From: Leishmania infantum JPCM5 | Taxonomy: Eukaryota > Euglenozoa > Kinetoplastea > Trypanosomatida > Trypanosomatidae | Direction of reading: 5' to 3' | Length of the DNA: 37,500 nucleotides | Assembly (NCBI RefSeq): GCF_000002875.2 | Contig: NC_009393.2 | Location: forward strand, 375,001 to 412,500 | Made by a program: the position numbers and the translations under genes | Shown here: in pieces, positions 1-10,000 of the stretch | Position numbering within the stretch: the first letter of the stretch is position 1 | How the letters are laid out: every line of letters starts with the position of its first letter | The notes under the pieces: model-generated | Told to the model about the DNA's origin: nothing | The model's input: only the letters and a program-made list of their open reading frames with translations | Databases searched by the model: none

Positions 1-1245
1 TGCTGCTTGGGTGCGCTATCCACTTTCTTCGGGGAGGCTTGAGAGGGGATGTAGAGGAGGCCGCTGAACGAGTGTGTGTGCGTGTGTGTGTGGGGGGGGG
101 GATGATGCGTGCGTGAGAGAGAAGGCGGCGGCTGGTGGTGGTGTTGATAGCGTTTATCGGGTGCTAGCTGTTGCTTGCATCACAGACAGAAGGAAGAGGG
201 GGTATTGTCAAAGGCAGCGCACTAGTGAGCGAGTGAGTGGAGTATGTGGTGGCGTGGTGAGAGAGGGGGGAAGGCAGAGAGGTAGGGGAGACACACAAGC
301 AAAGTCGTACACGGTGTTGAGAGCCCCGTGTCGCCGTCCATTCCCACCACGACGACGACCACCAACACCACCGTGCGACCCTTCCGTCATGCGCTCACCT
401 TCGGCTCTAGTGTTTGAATGAGCACAACCGGAAGTTCTTCTCCCACCACCCCGCACTGTGCCTTTGCCGCATGAATGCAACAGTAGAGAGTATCATCGAG
501 AAATGAAAGCCGCTCACAGATCCCCCCACACGACGGAGGACCATCGCGCGATGAGTGCGGCACATGCGCAGTGCCGTTGTGTTGTTTGGTGCGTTGTTCT
601 TGTCAGATTGAATTATGTATGTTAACAGGAGAGAGACGGCGAGCACCGCCACACACGCACACACACACACACGCACAGACGTAGACGTACTGCAGCTGCA
701 TTCTTTCGCTCGCTCTCTTCATGTCCAACGTCGCGCCTCTCAGTGTATAGCCACGCATCCGCCAAGGTGTGCTGAGGGGGAGGGAGTGGAGAGGAGAGGC
801 ACAGCATGCGCGAGTAAAAGAGAGAAGCACATACAGAGGGGAGTAACTCCGAGGACAGAGGGGGTGGGGGCTGGGCAACACCCACACGAGACGAGGGTGA
901 TCCGGGAGGGAGTGGGAGTGCGCGCGCGTGTGTGCACCCATTATAACCGCCACCAAAACACCAAACACAGACACACGGAAAAATGAATGCAGTGAAACAA
1001 AGGAAACGAGAAAGTTGTGTACAGTGTGCACGTCCACGGGAAGGGGGAGGGAAAGGGAGGGGAGAGGAGGGGTGTGCGCGTGTTTTTTTTTTGTGGGGGG
1101 GGGAAGCGTCATCATGACGATGACCATGGCGTGGACGGTGAACCACGCACCAACACGCACACAGAAAGACGGCGGCAAAAGAAAAAAACGAAGACGGAAA
1201 ACGCTAAAAATACGAAAGGAAAACGGCGACCACAAAGTGTGCGAT

Positions 1246-1281
<36 letters not shown>

Positions 1282-1791
1282 CCACACCAACGAATCGAAC
1301 AGAGGAAAAAGACAAGACGAATCCAGCTCGTTGTTCTGCTGCCGCGTCGCCTCATCCGCCGTCTGCACGCTCCCGCTGCGGCAGCGTCGCCTCGCATCTG
1401 GCCACTCGCGTTGATCTATGCTCTCTCTGTTTCTGTGCGTGTGTTTTTGTGCGTGCGTGTCTCTTCATACCCCCAAAACACACACACACACACACACGCA
1501 CAAACATTCCGAAGCCAACAACACCACACGTGAGCCGATGGGGGTTAGTCTATTGGGGGGGGGGCGAACAAGATGATGCACACACACACACACACGCACG
1601 CCACACACAGGGGAGGAAAGAAGGTCGGGCTAAAGAGGGAGGGATGGGGAGGGGGCGTGTCCTCTTCTCACTTGCCTTCTGCGAGTTTCACGCCCCCCTC
1701 CCCCATCACTGACCGCCACCGCTACCACCAACCATCACCACCACCATCCCTTGCACCGCCTTTTCCGTGCCGTTTTCACCTCCTCTCGCCT
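1..1791. other. Intergenic region downstream of the 1119-aa protein gene
   Basis: No convincing gene is seen. The stretch is made of purine-rich tracts on the plus strand (polypyrimidine on minus), short CA/TG arrays near 650-672, 1249-1278, 1482-1500 and 1576-1596, and homopolymer runs such as T9 near 1083. The open frames here translate into His/Thr, Arg/Gly or Ser/Pro repeats that mirror the microsatellites. It most likely holds the 3' UTR of the minus-strand gene ending at 1792 and the splice-acceptor region of a gene left of the window. Confidence 0.75.
1249..1278. repeat. (CA)15 microsatellite
   Basis: About fifteen uninterrupted CA units on the plus strand, which would read as TG units in the minus-strand transcript. 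It lies in the presumed 3' UTR or intergenic DNA of the minus-strand array. Confidence 0.9.
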
Positions 1792-4700
1792 CTACGCAGG
1801 GCGTGAAGGTGCTATCATAGCCGATGGTGATGAGGTCCCAGTCGTCGTGGCAGCCGCGTTCTGCATGGCGAACACATTCTGGTAGTAGGCCTCCATCATG
1901 TCCCGCCAACGGGCAAACATCTCGTAAGAGGCCCATGGATCGGCCGCGCTTTTCGGCAGTGGTGGCGGCATGGCCGGGATGCCGGTCGTGGGGGCGTTGA
2001 ACGGCGGCCCACTCGTGGGAGGAGAGGACGTGACAGAGGGAGAGGCGGTGGCTTGTGGCTGCTGCTGCTGCTGCTTGGAAACGAACGCCGGTGCTGCTAC
2101 GTTCATCTTCGCGGACTTTCGAGGGGGGGGCGGCATAAGTGAGCTAGCGCTGCCGGAGGGCAGAAACGGCTTTGCGTGGTAGTTGAAGGTCGTTTTCGTA
2201 GGCGTCGAGCCAGCGGTAGCGGTGGGCTTGATAATGGCGCAGGTGGTACTGCTGTTGCCTCCGCGAGGGCCGCCTGGCACAAAGGGCTTGGCGTTGAGAC
2301 TTAGGGTTGTTCCGCGTGACTTAGCTGGTGTCGTTTTGCCGGTCACGATACCCTCCTCCTCCTGCGCGGGGGCGGTGGTGCTGCGCGCCGAGGGAGACTC
2401 TCCTGCGGCCTCTCCTGTTTCCTCTAGGCAGTTTGCCTGGTTCGCCGTGAGGGTGTGATCGCCTTGGCTCTTGCTACTCTCAACTTGAGCTGCCGCTGCG
2501 GCTACCGTTTCTGTGCCTGCAGCAGAGTCTGAGGTGCCAGCAGTGGCTCCAGGCGTGGCGTGCATGCGCCGCGGTGGTGCAGCACCAGTTCCTGGTGGGG
2601 CGGTCAGGCTTGCCGTCAGTGGCGTCGATGCGGTCTGCGGCGGCGGTTGCGGCACTGATGAGCCCTTGGCTGCCGCTTGCTGCTGCTGCTGCTCCTCCAT
2701 ATGCTTCTTGAAGTCCATCTGAACGTGACGCAGCACTGTCCTCTCTTCCTGAGACACTTCAACGGGCGCTGTGCCCGACAAGTTTACGCTTGACTCCACT
2801 TGCGAGCTGATGGCGGTCACACTGGACGACTGTGTGTTCACAGGCTGGGTGAGCTGCGCCCGTATCATGCGGAACAGTTCCTGCATCTCACGGTCCTCTG
2901 CGTCGGCGGAGGTGTCCGTGGTGGCTGGCGGGGGGATGATTGGGAAGGCCCCGGGGAACGGCGACGCCACGAGGCGTGCGGCAACGTTACTGTTGCTGTT
3001 AGGGCTCTTGCTGCCGTGGTGGCCACAACGGCCGCGGCGGGCCCCGGCTGTGGGCGAGTGGAACGGAGACGGCCAGCCCACCGGTGGGGCCACTGGCTGA
3101 TGTTGGGAGAAGACAGTGAGGTGGGCGTACGGGTTCGGGTAGCCGTAGGCCATCATATCCGACGTGAAGGCGGCAGCGGTCGCCTCGTCTGGGTACGCGC
3201 CGGCCATCTCAGCCATGCTCGGCCACGGCGCAGCAGACGCCGTCCTTTGGCCTTCTGGGTACATCATTCCTGACTGCTGCTGCTGCTGTGCTGGGGGGGA
3301 CATCGGCGGAGGCGCGAGCGATACGCCGCCGACTTTGATGAACGGCGCGCCGTAGCCAGTGACAGGCTGTGGCGGAGCCGCTACCGCGGACGTTGATGTT
3401 TCTGCCGCTGTGCCGCCACAACACTTCTGCCTCTGCCGCTGCTCCTGTGTCTTCATGTGCTTGAGACGGTTCAGCAGCACCATGATGACTTGCTGAACGT
3501 ACTCGCGCCGGCGAGCGGCTTCGCGGTAGGCCTCGGCGTCCAACTCCACCATCTTCGCCATGCCGTCCTGCACAGCAGGTGCGCCGGTGTCTGCGTTCTC
3601 ACAGTTTTTGCCCGCATTCGAGGAACTGGCGGGACGGGGCAGCACGCGAACGTGCTGGAAGAGTTCACGCAGCAACTCCAGCGACGCCGGCGTGAGACTG
3701 TCGTTCGCGCAAAGCTCCATCAGCTCATTGAAGAACTCCAGCTCGGTCGTCGTCCGCGTAGGCGCCGGCGGCGATTCTGCCGTTGGGGCAGCCACCGGCT
3801 CTGTCGACGATGACGCCACGTCCACGCCATTCGCCGCTGCTACTGTCGATGGCGCCATCTCCGTAGCGCGGTCGCCTAAGCAGTAGCGAAGAAGAAGCCG
3901 GCTGACGGCGTCAAGGGCGCTGTCGTTGTACTCGTCCTGCTGTGCATGTCCTCCTACAGCGTTGCCGGCGCTGCTGCTGCTCGACACGCCAGCGCCTCCT
4001 TCCCCAGGGTGGGGCGTGCTATGATGGTTCGCGCTGCCGCCGGCGGTGGTGCGGTTGCGCCGGGCGCGGAGTTCCTCCAGAGAGGTCTTCCCCTTGACCG
4101 TCGTTACTTGTGTCGGTGTCGTCGCTGCGGATGTGGCGGCGCTTGTGTCATGTGCGCGCTTCGCGGATACGCTGTTGGTTGCCTTGCTGCGCTTGCGGAC
4201 AGCGGCCTGATGCACCGCCGCAGCCGCGGAAGCCGTTGCACTGGAGTTCACTTCCGTCGTGGGGGTGGTCTGTGTCGGCCCGCCCTCCTCCCTCGTTGCC
4301 TTCTCGAACTCTGACGGCGATAAAGTTGCCGGCGCAGCCTCAGGCGCTGTGCGCGCCTGGCTGGCACTTTTCGCTGCGCACTTCTTGTTGGGTGCCGGCG
4401 TAGGCAACGCTTCCTCCGCCGCTGGCGTCCCTACCGGGGTGGGTGATTTCGTCCCCTTCGGTCTTTTGACCACCGTCGTGGCCTTCACCGGCGGCTGCGC
4501 GCTCGGCGGCACGAGCCCTTCACGGTGTTGCCGCATAAGCTCCGCGAAGCTCGTTTTGGGGGCGGCGGGCGGTGCGGCAGGCGTCTTTGCGGAAGTTGAG
4601 GCGTCATTGTTCTTTGGTTCAACGGCGGTCGCCTGCGCTGGTGTGGCAGCCGCGGCTCCCAGTGCTATACTGGCTACGGTCGCCACCGCCGCCTCTGGAA

Positions 4701-5151
4701 TCGGCTTGCCATCACGTATAGCCTCCGCAATAGCGGACTCTGCCTGCCTTTCCAGCGCACGGCGCAGCCAGATGTTCATCGGGCGAGTCAGCGAAGCTTG
4801 CGCCACGGCAGAGTTGGGATTTGCTGCTGTTGATGCGTCGTTCGCGGCAGGAGACGCCGCAGAGGGCTTGCCGCCTTCTGCACGCTGCTGATGGTGCGCC
4901 TCACCCTTCTCTGCGGTGACATCGGGAGCAGCGGCGACCGCCTCGCAAGCACGACCACCATCTCTGCTGTCGGTGTTGCTATCCTTACTGCCGCCGCCAC
5001 TCCGCCAGTTCATCAGTCGATTCTTCCATCCCTTCAAACCACGTTCACTGTTTGCGTTTGCTCTGGCAGTCGCGGTGGCGGTCGTGGTCACCGACCTCTC
5101 CGCCGCTTCCCTCTCCTCGACGTTGGGGTTCTCTGTTGCGTGTGACGACAT
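1792..5151 (-). CDS. Low-complexity protein with two PAM2-like motifs (probable PABP/mRNA-associated factor)
   Basis: A 1119-aa protein. The frame is open 30 bases further upstream, but the first true ATG is at 5151 (start MSSHATENPN). Most of it is Ala/Thr/Ser/Pro-rich disorder with Gln runs, and no globular catalytic domain is seen. A predicted helical segment follows about residue 465 (ELEFFNELMELC, then an Arg/Gln-rich helix around residues 540-570), and a second short helix (DREMQELFRMIRAQL) lies near residue 760. Two related motifs stand out: LSLNAKPFVPGG at 950-961 and FNYHAKPFLPSG at 989-1000. They resemble the PAM2 motif that binds the MLLE domain of poly(A)-binding protein. A YPNPY string (671-675) weakly recalls short motifs used by trypanosome MKT1-complex partners. 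A role in mRNA binding or translation is inferred from the motifs only. The coding call is firm, the function tentative. Confidence 0.85.
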   Translation of the reverse strand: MSSHATENPNVEEREAAERSVTTTATATARANANSERGLKGWKNRLMNWRSGGGSKDSNTDSRDGGRACEAVAAAPDVTAEKGEAHHQQRAEGGKPSAASPAANDASTAANPNSAVAQASLTRPMNIWLRRALERQAESAIAEAIRDGKPIPEAAVATVASIALGAAAATPAQATAVEPKNNDASTSAKTPAAPPAAPKTSFAELMRQHREGLVPPSAQPPVKATTVVKRPKGTKSPTPVGTPAAEEALPTPAPNKKCAAKSASQARTAPEAAPATLSPSEFEKATREEGGPTQTTPTTEVNSSATASAAAAVHQAAVRKRSKATNSVSAKRAHDTSAATSAATTPTQVTTVKGKTSLEELRARRNRTTAGGSANHHSTPHPGEGGAGVSSSSSAGNAVGGHAQQDEYNDSALDAVSRLLLRYCLGDRATEMAPSTVAAANGVDVASSSTEPVAAPTAESPPAPTRTTTELEFFNELMELCANDSLTPASLELLRELFQHVRVLPRPASSSNAGKNCENADTGAPAVQDGMAKMVELDAEAYREAARRREYVQQVIMVLLNRLKHMKTQEQRQRQKCCGGTAAETSTSAVAAPPQPVTGYGAPFIKVGGVSLAPPPMSPPAQQQQQSGMMYPEGQRTASAAPWPSMAEMAGAYPDEATAAAFTSDMMAYGYPNPYAHLTVFSQHQPVAPPVGWPSPFHSPTAGARRGRCGHHGSKSPNSNSNVAARLVASPFPGAFPIIPPPATTDTSADAEDREMQELFRMIRAQLTQPVNTQSSSVTAISSQVESSVNLSGTAPVEVSQEERTVLRHVQMDFKKHMEEQQQQQAAAKGSSVPQPPPQTASTPLTASLTAPPGTGAAPPRRMHATPGATAGTSDSAAGTETVAAAAAQVESSKSQGDHTLTANQANCLEETGEAAGESPSARSTTAPAQEEEGIVTGKTTPAKSRGTTLSLNAKPFVPGGPRGGNSSTTCAIIKPTATAGSTPTKTTFNYHAKPFLPSGSASSLMPPPPRKSAKMNVAAPAFVSKQQQQQPQATASPSVTSSPPTSGPPFNAPTTGIPAMPPPLPKSAADPWASYEMFARWRDMMEAYYQNVFAMQNAAATTTGTSSPSAMIAPSRPA

Positions 5152-5321
5152 TGGCCCCTCCCTCCTGCTCCACACACACACACCTCTTTCTCTTCACCCG
5201 CCCTGTCACGTCGTTCCCCTCTTTGGCTGTTGGAAGCCGGCACGGCCGTCTCTGCGGCACGCGAGCGCGGGTGCCCCCGAAACACAAGAACACCGAAAGC
5301 GGGTCGGGCTGGGAGGCTGAG

Positions 5322-5360
5322 CTTGCAGAGAGGGAGAGGGGGGAGGGCGGGTGGTGCTGG
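5322..5360 (-). promoter_or_regulatory. Candidate trans-splice acceptor for the 1119-aa gene
   Basis: Read on the minus strand, a C/T-rich tract (complement of about 5328-5360) is followed by an AG dinucleotide at 5323-5322, giving a 5' UTR of about 170 nt. A second candidate is the tract at about 5488-5515 with an AG at 5465-5464. Which is used cannot be decided from sequence. Confidence 0.4.
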
Positions 5361-5999
5361 GCGCTGCGTGCGTTGACGCACAGTCTAAAAAGGCCGACTT
5401 TGCCGATCGAAGTTAGGTTTATCCCCTCTCCTCGTGCAGCCTGCCGTTCGCTCTCTCGCCTCCCTGTAACGGAGCGCACACACACAAACAGAAAGGGGGA
5501 GGGGAAAGGGGGGCACGACTGTGCCGTGAGATGGTGTCCGCTTTGGGGGTGGGTGGGCGTACACGCTGATCCCAACGGGCAGACGCACACCCGCGTACAC
5601 TGGCCGTCTCGGGTGTGCGGGCTGGCGTGCGGGCGAGCAAAAGGGGGAGGAGGAGAAGGAGGAGGAGGGGGGGGGGTGAAGGGTACGAGGAAGCAGTGCG
5701 GGGGAGAGCAGTGACACACCTGAGACGGTGAAGCGACAGCCGTTTCGTCGAGAACCCCGTGAAAGGGAGCGATAGGCGGTGCCGTGCGGGACGTGTGCCG
5801 CGCGAGTAATAGAAGGGGTAAGCGGCGGCAAGAGCGGTTGTCAACGACTGAGGGGGAGAGACAGGAGGAGACGCCGCGGGGGGGGGAGGGGCGCAATGAG
5901 GCGATGCGCTAATAAATCTAGAAAGGAAGAGGACAAGGCACGGCAGCGGCGCGAAGATGAAGCTCCTCCGTCATGAAAGCTGTCACGGAGAAGCCAGCG

Positions 6000-6001
<2 letters not shown>

Positions 6002-6069
<68 letters not shown>
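6002..6069. repeat. (AC)34 microsatellite
   Basis: Sixty-eight bases of perfect AC dinucleotides, the longest pure simple repeat in the window. In the minus-strand transcript it reads as GU repeats. It is likely length-polymorphic between strains. Confidence 0.97.
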
Positions 6070-6072
<3 letters not shown>

Positions 6073-6394
6073 CGGAGGAAGAGACAAGGATGAGGATAGG
6101 GCGGGTGCTGGTGGTGATATATGTGTGCATGTGGGGGAGAGGAGAGGGACGGTATACGTTGAGACGACGAATGGCGACTAATGAACTTTGCGTCGTGGTG
6201 GTGATAACCCCCAAATGGAGTCGATGCCAGCGGCCTGAATAACGGACGAAGTCGGCGGAACTGTAGGGCGAGGGGGAGGGAAGCATCATACACATGCGCG
6301 CATCGAGAGGGGTAGATGCGCAGAGGGTGTGTGTGCGTGTGGCATGGATGGATGCACGTGTGTACGCAGATGAGTAGCGGATGCAGGTCCATTG

Positions 6395-6396
<2 letters not shown>

Positions 6397-6430
<34 letters not shown>
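6397..6430. repeat. (GT)17 microsatellite
   Basis: Seventeen perfect GT units, followed by a GC interruption. It is in the opposite orientation to the (AC)34 array about 330 bases away, so a single transcript spanning both would carry GU and CA blocks able to pair with each other. Confidence 0.95.
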
Positions 6431-6438
<8 letters not shown>

Positions 6439-7003
6439 AGGGTGAGGGGAGGGCGAGTGCGTAGACGTAAAAAAAATGTTGTGGAGGAGGAAAGAGAGGG
6501 AATCGAACACAGAGAGTGCTGGGGGGGGGGCGGCAGACGTCACACCACGTGCGCGAGGCCCCACCCCACCGCCTCCAAGGGTGAGGTGCGGTGAATACGG
6601 TGAAGAGATGCGGCGCACTTTTACGGATGCCATCATCGCCCGTCGCAGCGCGCGTAGAGAGTCACGTGTGCCATGACTTCTGTGTGTTCCGCATTTGAGG
6701 CGTTTGCGTACAGCAGTCCCCTTACACGCTCGCGTGAAATCGCCAATGTAGCGCTCAGATCCAAACGTGTGTGTGTGCATGGGTGTCTGGTGCATGTGTA
6801 AGATGCTAAGCAGCGCAAGGATGCCAAGGCGTGATGCAATCGTTGTCCATGTGTCAGAGAGTGGGAGTGGGCTGAAGCTGACATAGCACTTGGCCGATGA
6901 CACGGCAGTGGCCCACAAAGAGAGACACACCCACAGAGACCCTTCAAGAAGATGGGTTACCTATGCATTCATACCTTGCCCGCTACGCCTTCCGCGGCCA
7001 TCA

Positions 7004-10000
7004 TCACCGCTGCTTCATGAAAGCGATGGGGCTCTCCACTTGCGCACCGCCCCTTTGTGGATCCGCGTTGCCGCTGTCATCGTCCGTGTTTTCATCGTTC
7101 TCTTCTTCACCCGATGATATGCATGGGGCGAAGGTAGCGAGTGGCTGCCCACCGCCCCCACCCCTCTCCTGCTGTTGCTGCTGCTGCACGCGGGAGAGCG
7201 TCAAGGGTCGCGGGGCACCGTGCAGAAGCAGCGTCCTATGCTGCCAGAACTTCAGCGCGTCCAGCAGCGTACCGAGCTTCGTCACCTTGGTCCACTGCTC
7301 GCGCAAGCTGTGCATCCCCCACCGCACAAGACGCGCTCGCAGCGACGCGGGTGTTTCCACCTGCCGCGTCAGCGTCCAAGCGGGGAGGTAGAATTCCCGC
7401 TGACATAGCTGACTGGGTAGCATCCATGCATAGGCGCCGAGCAACGGTCGCAGGGGGTCGGGGCTGTGGCGAACAAAGGTGACGTACAGCGTCACGCGCT
7501 GCACCTCCAGTCGCTCGATGAGCATGAACGAGGCTGTGCTGACGCTGCCAACTCCTCCGTCGCCTGCAGCCCTGGCACCGCTGCTCCCCACGTCAGCCAC
7601 CGCGCGGCTCCCGTCTGCGTCTACGGTCGTGACCCCTGCAAGACCATCGCCGGGACCACCGCAGTGCATCGCGCTTTGGTAATGGCGCACAGCAGCCGAG
7701 GTGGCGCCGCGCAGCAGCTGCCGATGTTGCGTCTGGGGGCCTGCACCGGCGATTCCTCCAGGCAGGAGCAACAGTTTCCCACTACCAGGCTGCAGCTGCT
7801 TCTCTCCTCGAGTGGCGAGGGCGGCCAGCGACCCGGCCATCGCATCCGTCCCCCGCTGCTCCAGGCGTGTGCGCACTTCCTGAACGAGTTTTTGAAGGAA
7901 GAAGGCTTGTGAAAGAAAGCCGGCAGTGTTGCCGTCTCCCTGCTGGTGCTGCTGCTGCGGTGGCACTGCGACGGCGGTGGCAGCGATCACGGCACATGAC
8001 GGGCCCGAGCGGCGTGGGGAGGTTGGCGTAGTTGTCGTCAAGCGCCTCGTGGCGCTGCGCATCTTGCCCGCCTTGCTATCGTACGTGTGACTGCTGCCAG
8101 TGCGTCTTGTGTGCACGGACGATGCCGCCGTTGCGTTGCTCTTGTCGCCGTCGCGGCTTCTGTCTCGACTGCCCCTTCGCGACAGCGGGTCGGTTTGTCG
8201 TCCGCGCCGCTGCACCGCGTCTTCGCTGCTGGTGCGTTCGTTTGGGGACCGGCGCCGAGGCGCCGCTTGAGCTGCAAGGGTCGGTTGCTCTGACGGCAGG
8301 ACGTCTGCCTCCGTGTCGCCGTTCACCACGACCACACTGCCGCTGCGTTGCCCCAGCTTCCATGAGGGGGGGCGTGCACAAGGTTTGGAAAACGCCTGTT
8401 TGCCAGGCACCCCAACCATCACACCGCTGCCCGTGTCCTCGTCTCCGAAGGCACGCCACGTTGACCGTTGCTGCTGCCGGAGCGAGGAGACCGTCAACAC
8501 CACCGGCGACGTCGTGGTGGTCTGTGAGGCGGCCGTCTGCTTGCGAAGGCCGAGCAGCACTCGCAGCCGACGCACCTCCTGGATCATATCCACCACCAAA
8601 AAGTCGGTCAGCACTACGACTAGCGGGGTTAGGACGTGGCGCAGCTCTGTGTAGCGCGTCACGCCATCAGCATACTTGATGAGGCTGTAGCTTATCTCCA
8701 GGTCGTTCTGCTTCTCCATGCAGAGGAGAAACGCGTTGCTGCGGCCGAGAGCAGTGCTGAGCAGGCGGTTGGCGGTGGCGGTGATGGGCTCCAAAAGCGC
8801 TCCATATCCGCCACTACTGACGTCGCGGCTCTTTGCACCAGCTGCAGCTGTGCCGACGGCAGGGGAGCCGGCGCGATGTAGCTGCCGTCGCCTGGTGAGG
8901 CTACCAGCGCGGTCGCTCGGGTTCGGCTTCGCACATGAGGGCGAGGATAGAGAAGATGGGGAGGATGAGGAGAGCCGTGGCGTTCGAAGCATCGGCGCCG
9001 CTACACTTGCGCTGCCTTGTGCTGCGTCTGCAGCCTGCAGCATAGCCATGGCCGGCGGGAGGCGTGGGCGCGCCCGGTAGACAAATACGGCCTTCCGCTT
9101 TTCATCTACCCACTGCATTTGGTGCACGGCGAGGTAGAAGTTTTCGTTGTCCTCCGTGGCGAGGCGCTCCAGCTGCACCCCCTCCAGGATGATGGAGAAG
9201 AGGGCTGCGTTCGCCACGCTGGATGGCGGCGCGGCCGTCACGGTATCGCCGCCACGATCCGTGCCCTCGACGGGCGCGATCGCCACACCAGATGCACCGC
9301 TGTCGACTACCCCATCACCACCGTCATCGATCGCGAACGGCGTCGCGAACTTCGCTGCGGTCGCCACGTGTGTGCTCATCTCTTGTGTCCAGCTCAGCTG
9401 CACCATCGTCATTCGTAGCGACACGGCTTGCGAAGTGCGCCACGAGTCGATGGCAGCGTAGACCGGCACAGGGGTCTCTGTCACCAGGATCGTGACGAGC
9501 GTCTTCTCAGTGTTTGTGTAGCCGCGCACGTGGAATGAAAAGTCCGCTGCTGTCGCCGTCCGTCCGTGCAGCTCCGCCTCCAGTTTTACCTGTGTCGGGT
9601 GCGGGTGCAGCCGGCGTGCATGGTCGAGCGCCTCAGCGGCGGCCGCGGCCTCGGTGTCGACGTGGCGCGTCACCTGGCACTCACCGGCGCTGAAGTCCAC
9701 ATCAAACCAGCGGCCCTTGTAGCCAAGAAGGTGCACGCGGATGGTGTGTTCCTGACGCGCGTCCTCCCAGAGGAAAAATCGATTCTGGCGAGGCGGGATG
9801 CGGTTGCGGCGGCTGCTGCCCAGCTGTCGCGCCATGACGGTGTGTGACTCCGTGCGGTTCTGTAAGAGGATCTTCGTTCCCTGAATCGGCTGCAGAAGCA
9901 CCGCCAGCACATCGTCCGCGCTCTGCACCGCCACGGCAATGCGTCCCGTGATGACGGCGTCGGCCGAGTACATGTCATGCGGCTCCAGCTCTGTCGGGTG

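Larger units (their letters stand above)
5152..7003. other. Intergenic region between the VPS13-like and PAM2-motif genes
   Basis: About 1.85 kb with no supportable gene. It should contain the 3' UTR of the VPS13-like gene (7003 downward), its poly(A) sites, and the polypyrimidine/AG acceptors of the next gene. Two long dinucleotide arrays lie in it (6002-6069 and 6397-6430). ORFs here are shadows of the repeats (Thr-His, Cys-Val runs). Confidence 0.75.

Noticed and set aside
603..1397. A 264-codon minus-strand open frame
   Set aside because: Composed of Val-Cys, Ser-Leu and Phe runs created by CA/TG repeats; no protein-like pattern.
5152..5181. Ten extra codons at the start of the 1119-aa protein
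   Set aside because: The frame is open there but begins with GTG in a CA repeat; the first ATG is at 5151.
5045..5896. A 283-codon minus-strand open frame upstream of the 1119-aa gene
   Set aside because: Pro/Ser/Arg low complexity from polypyrimidine DNA, overlaps the true gene start and its splice region.
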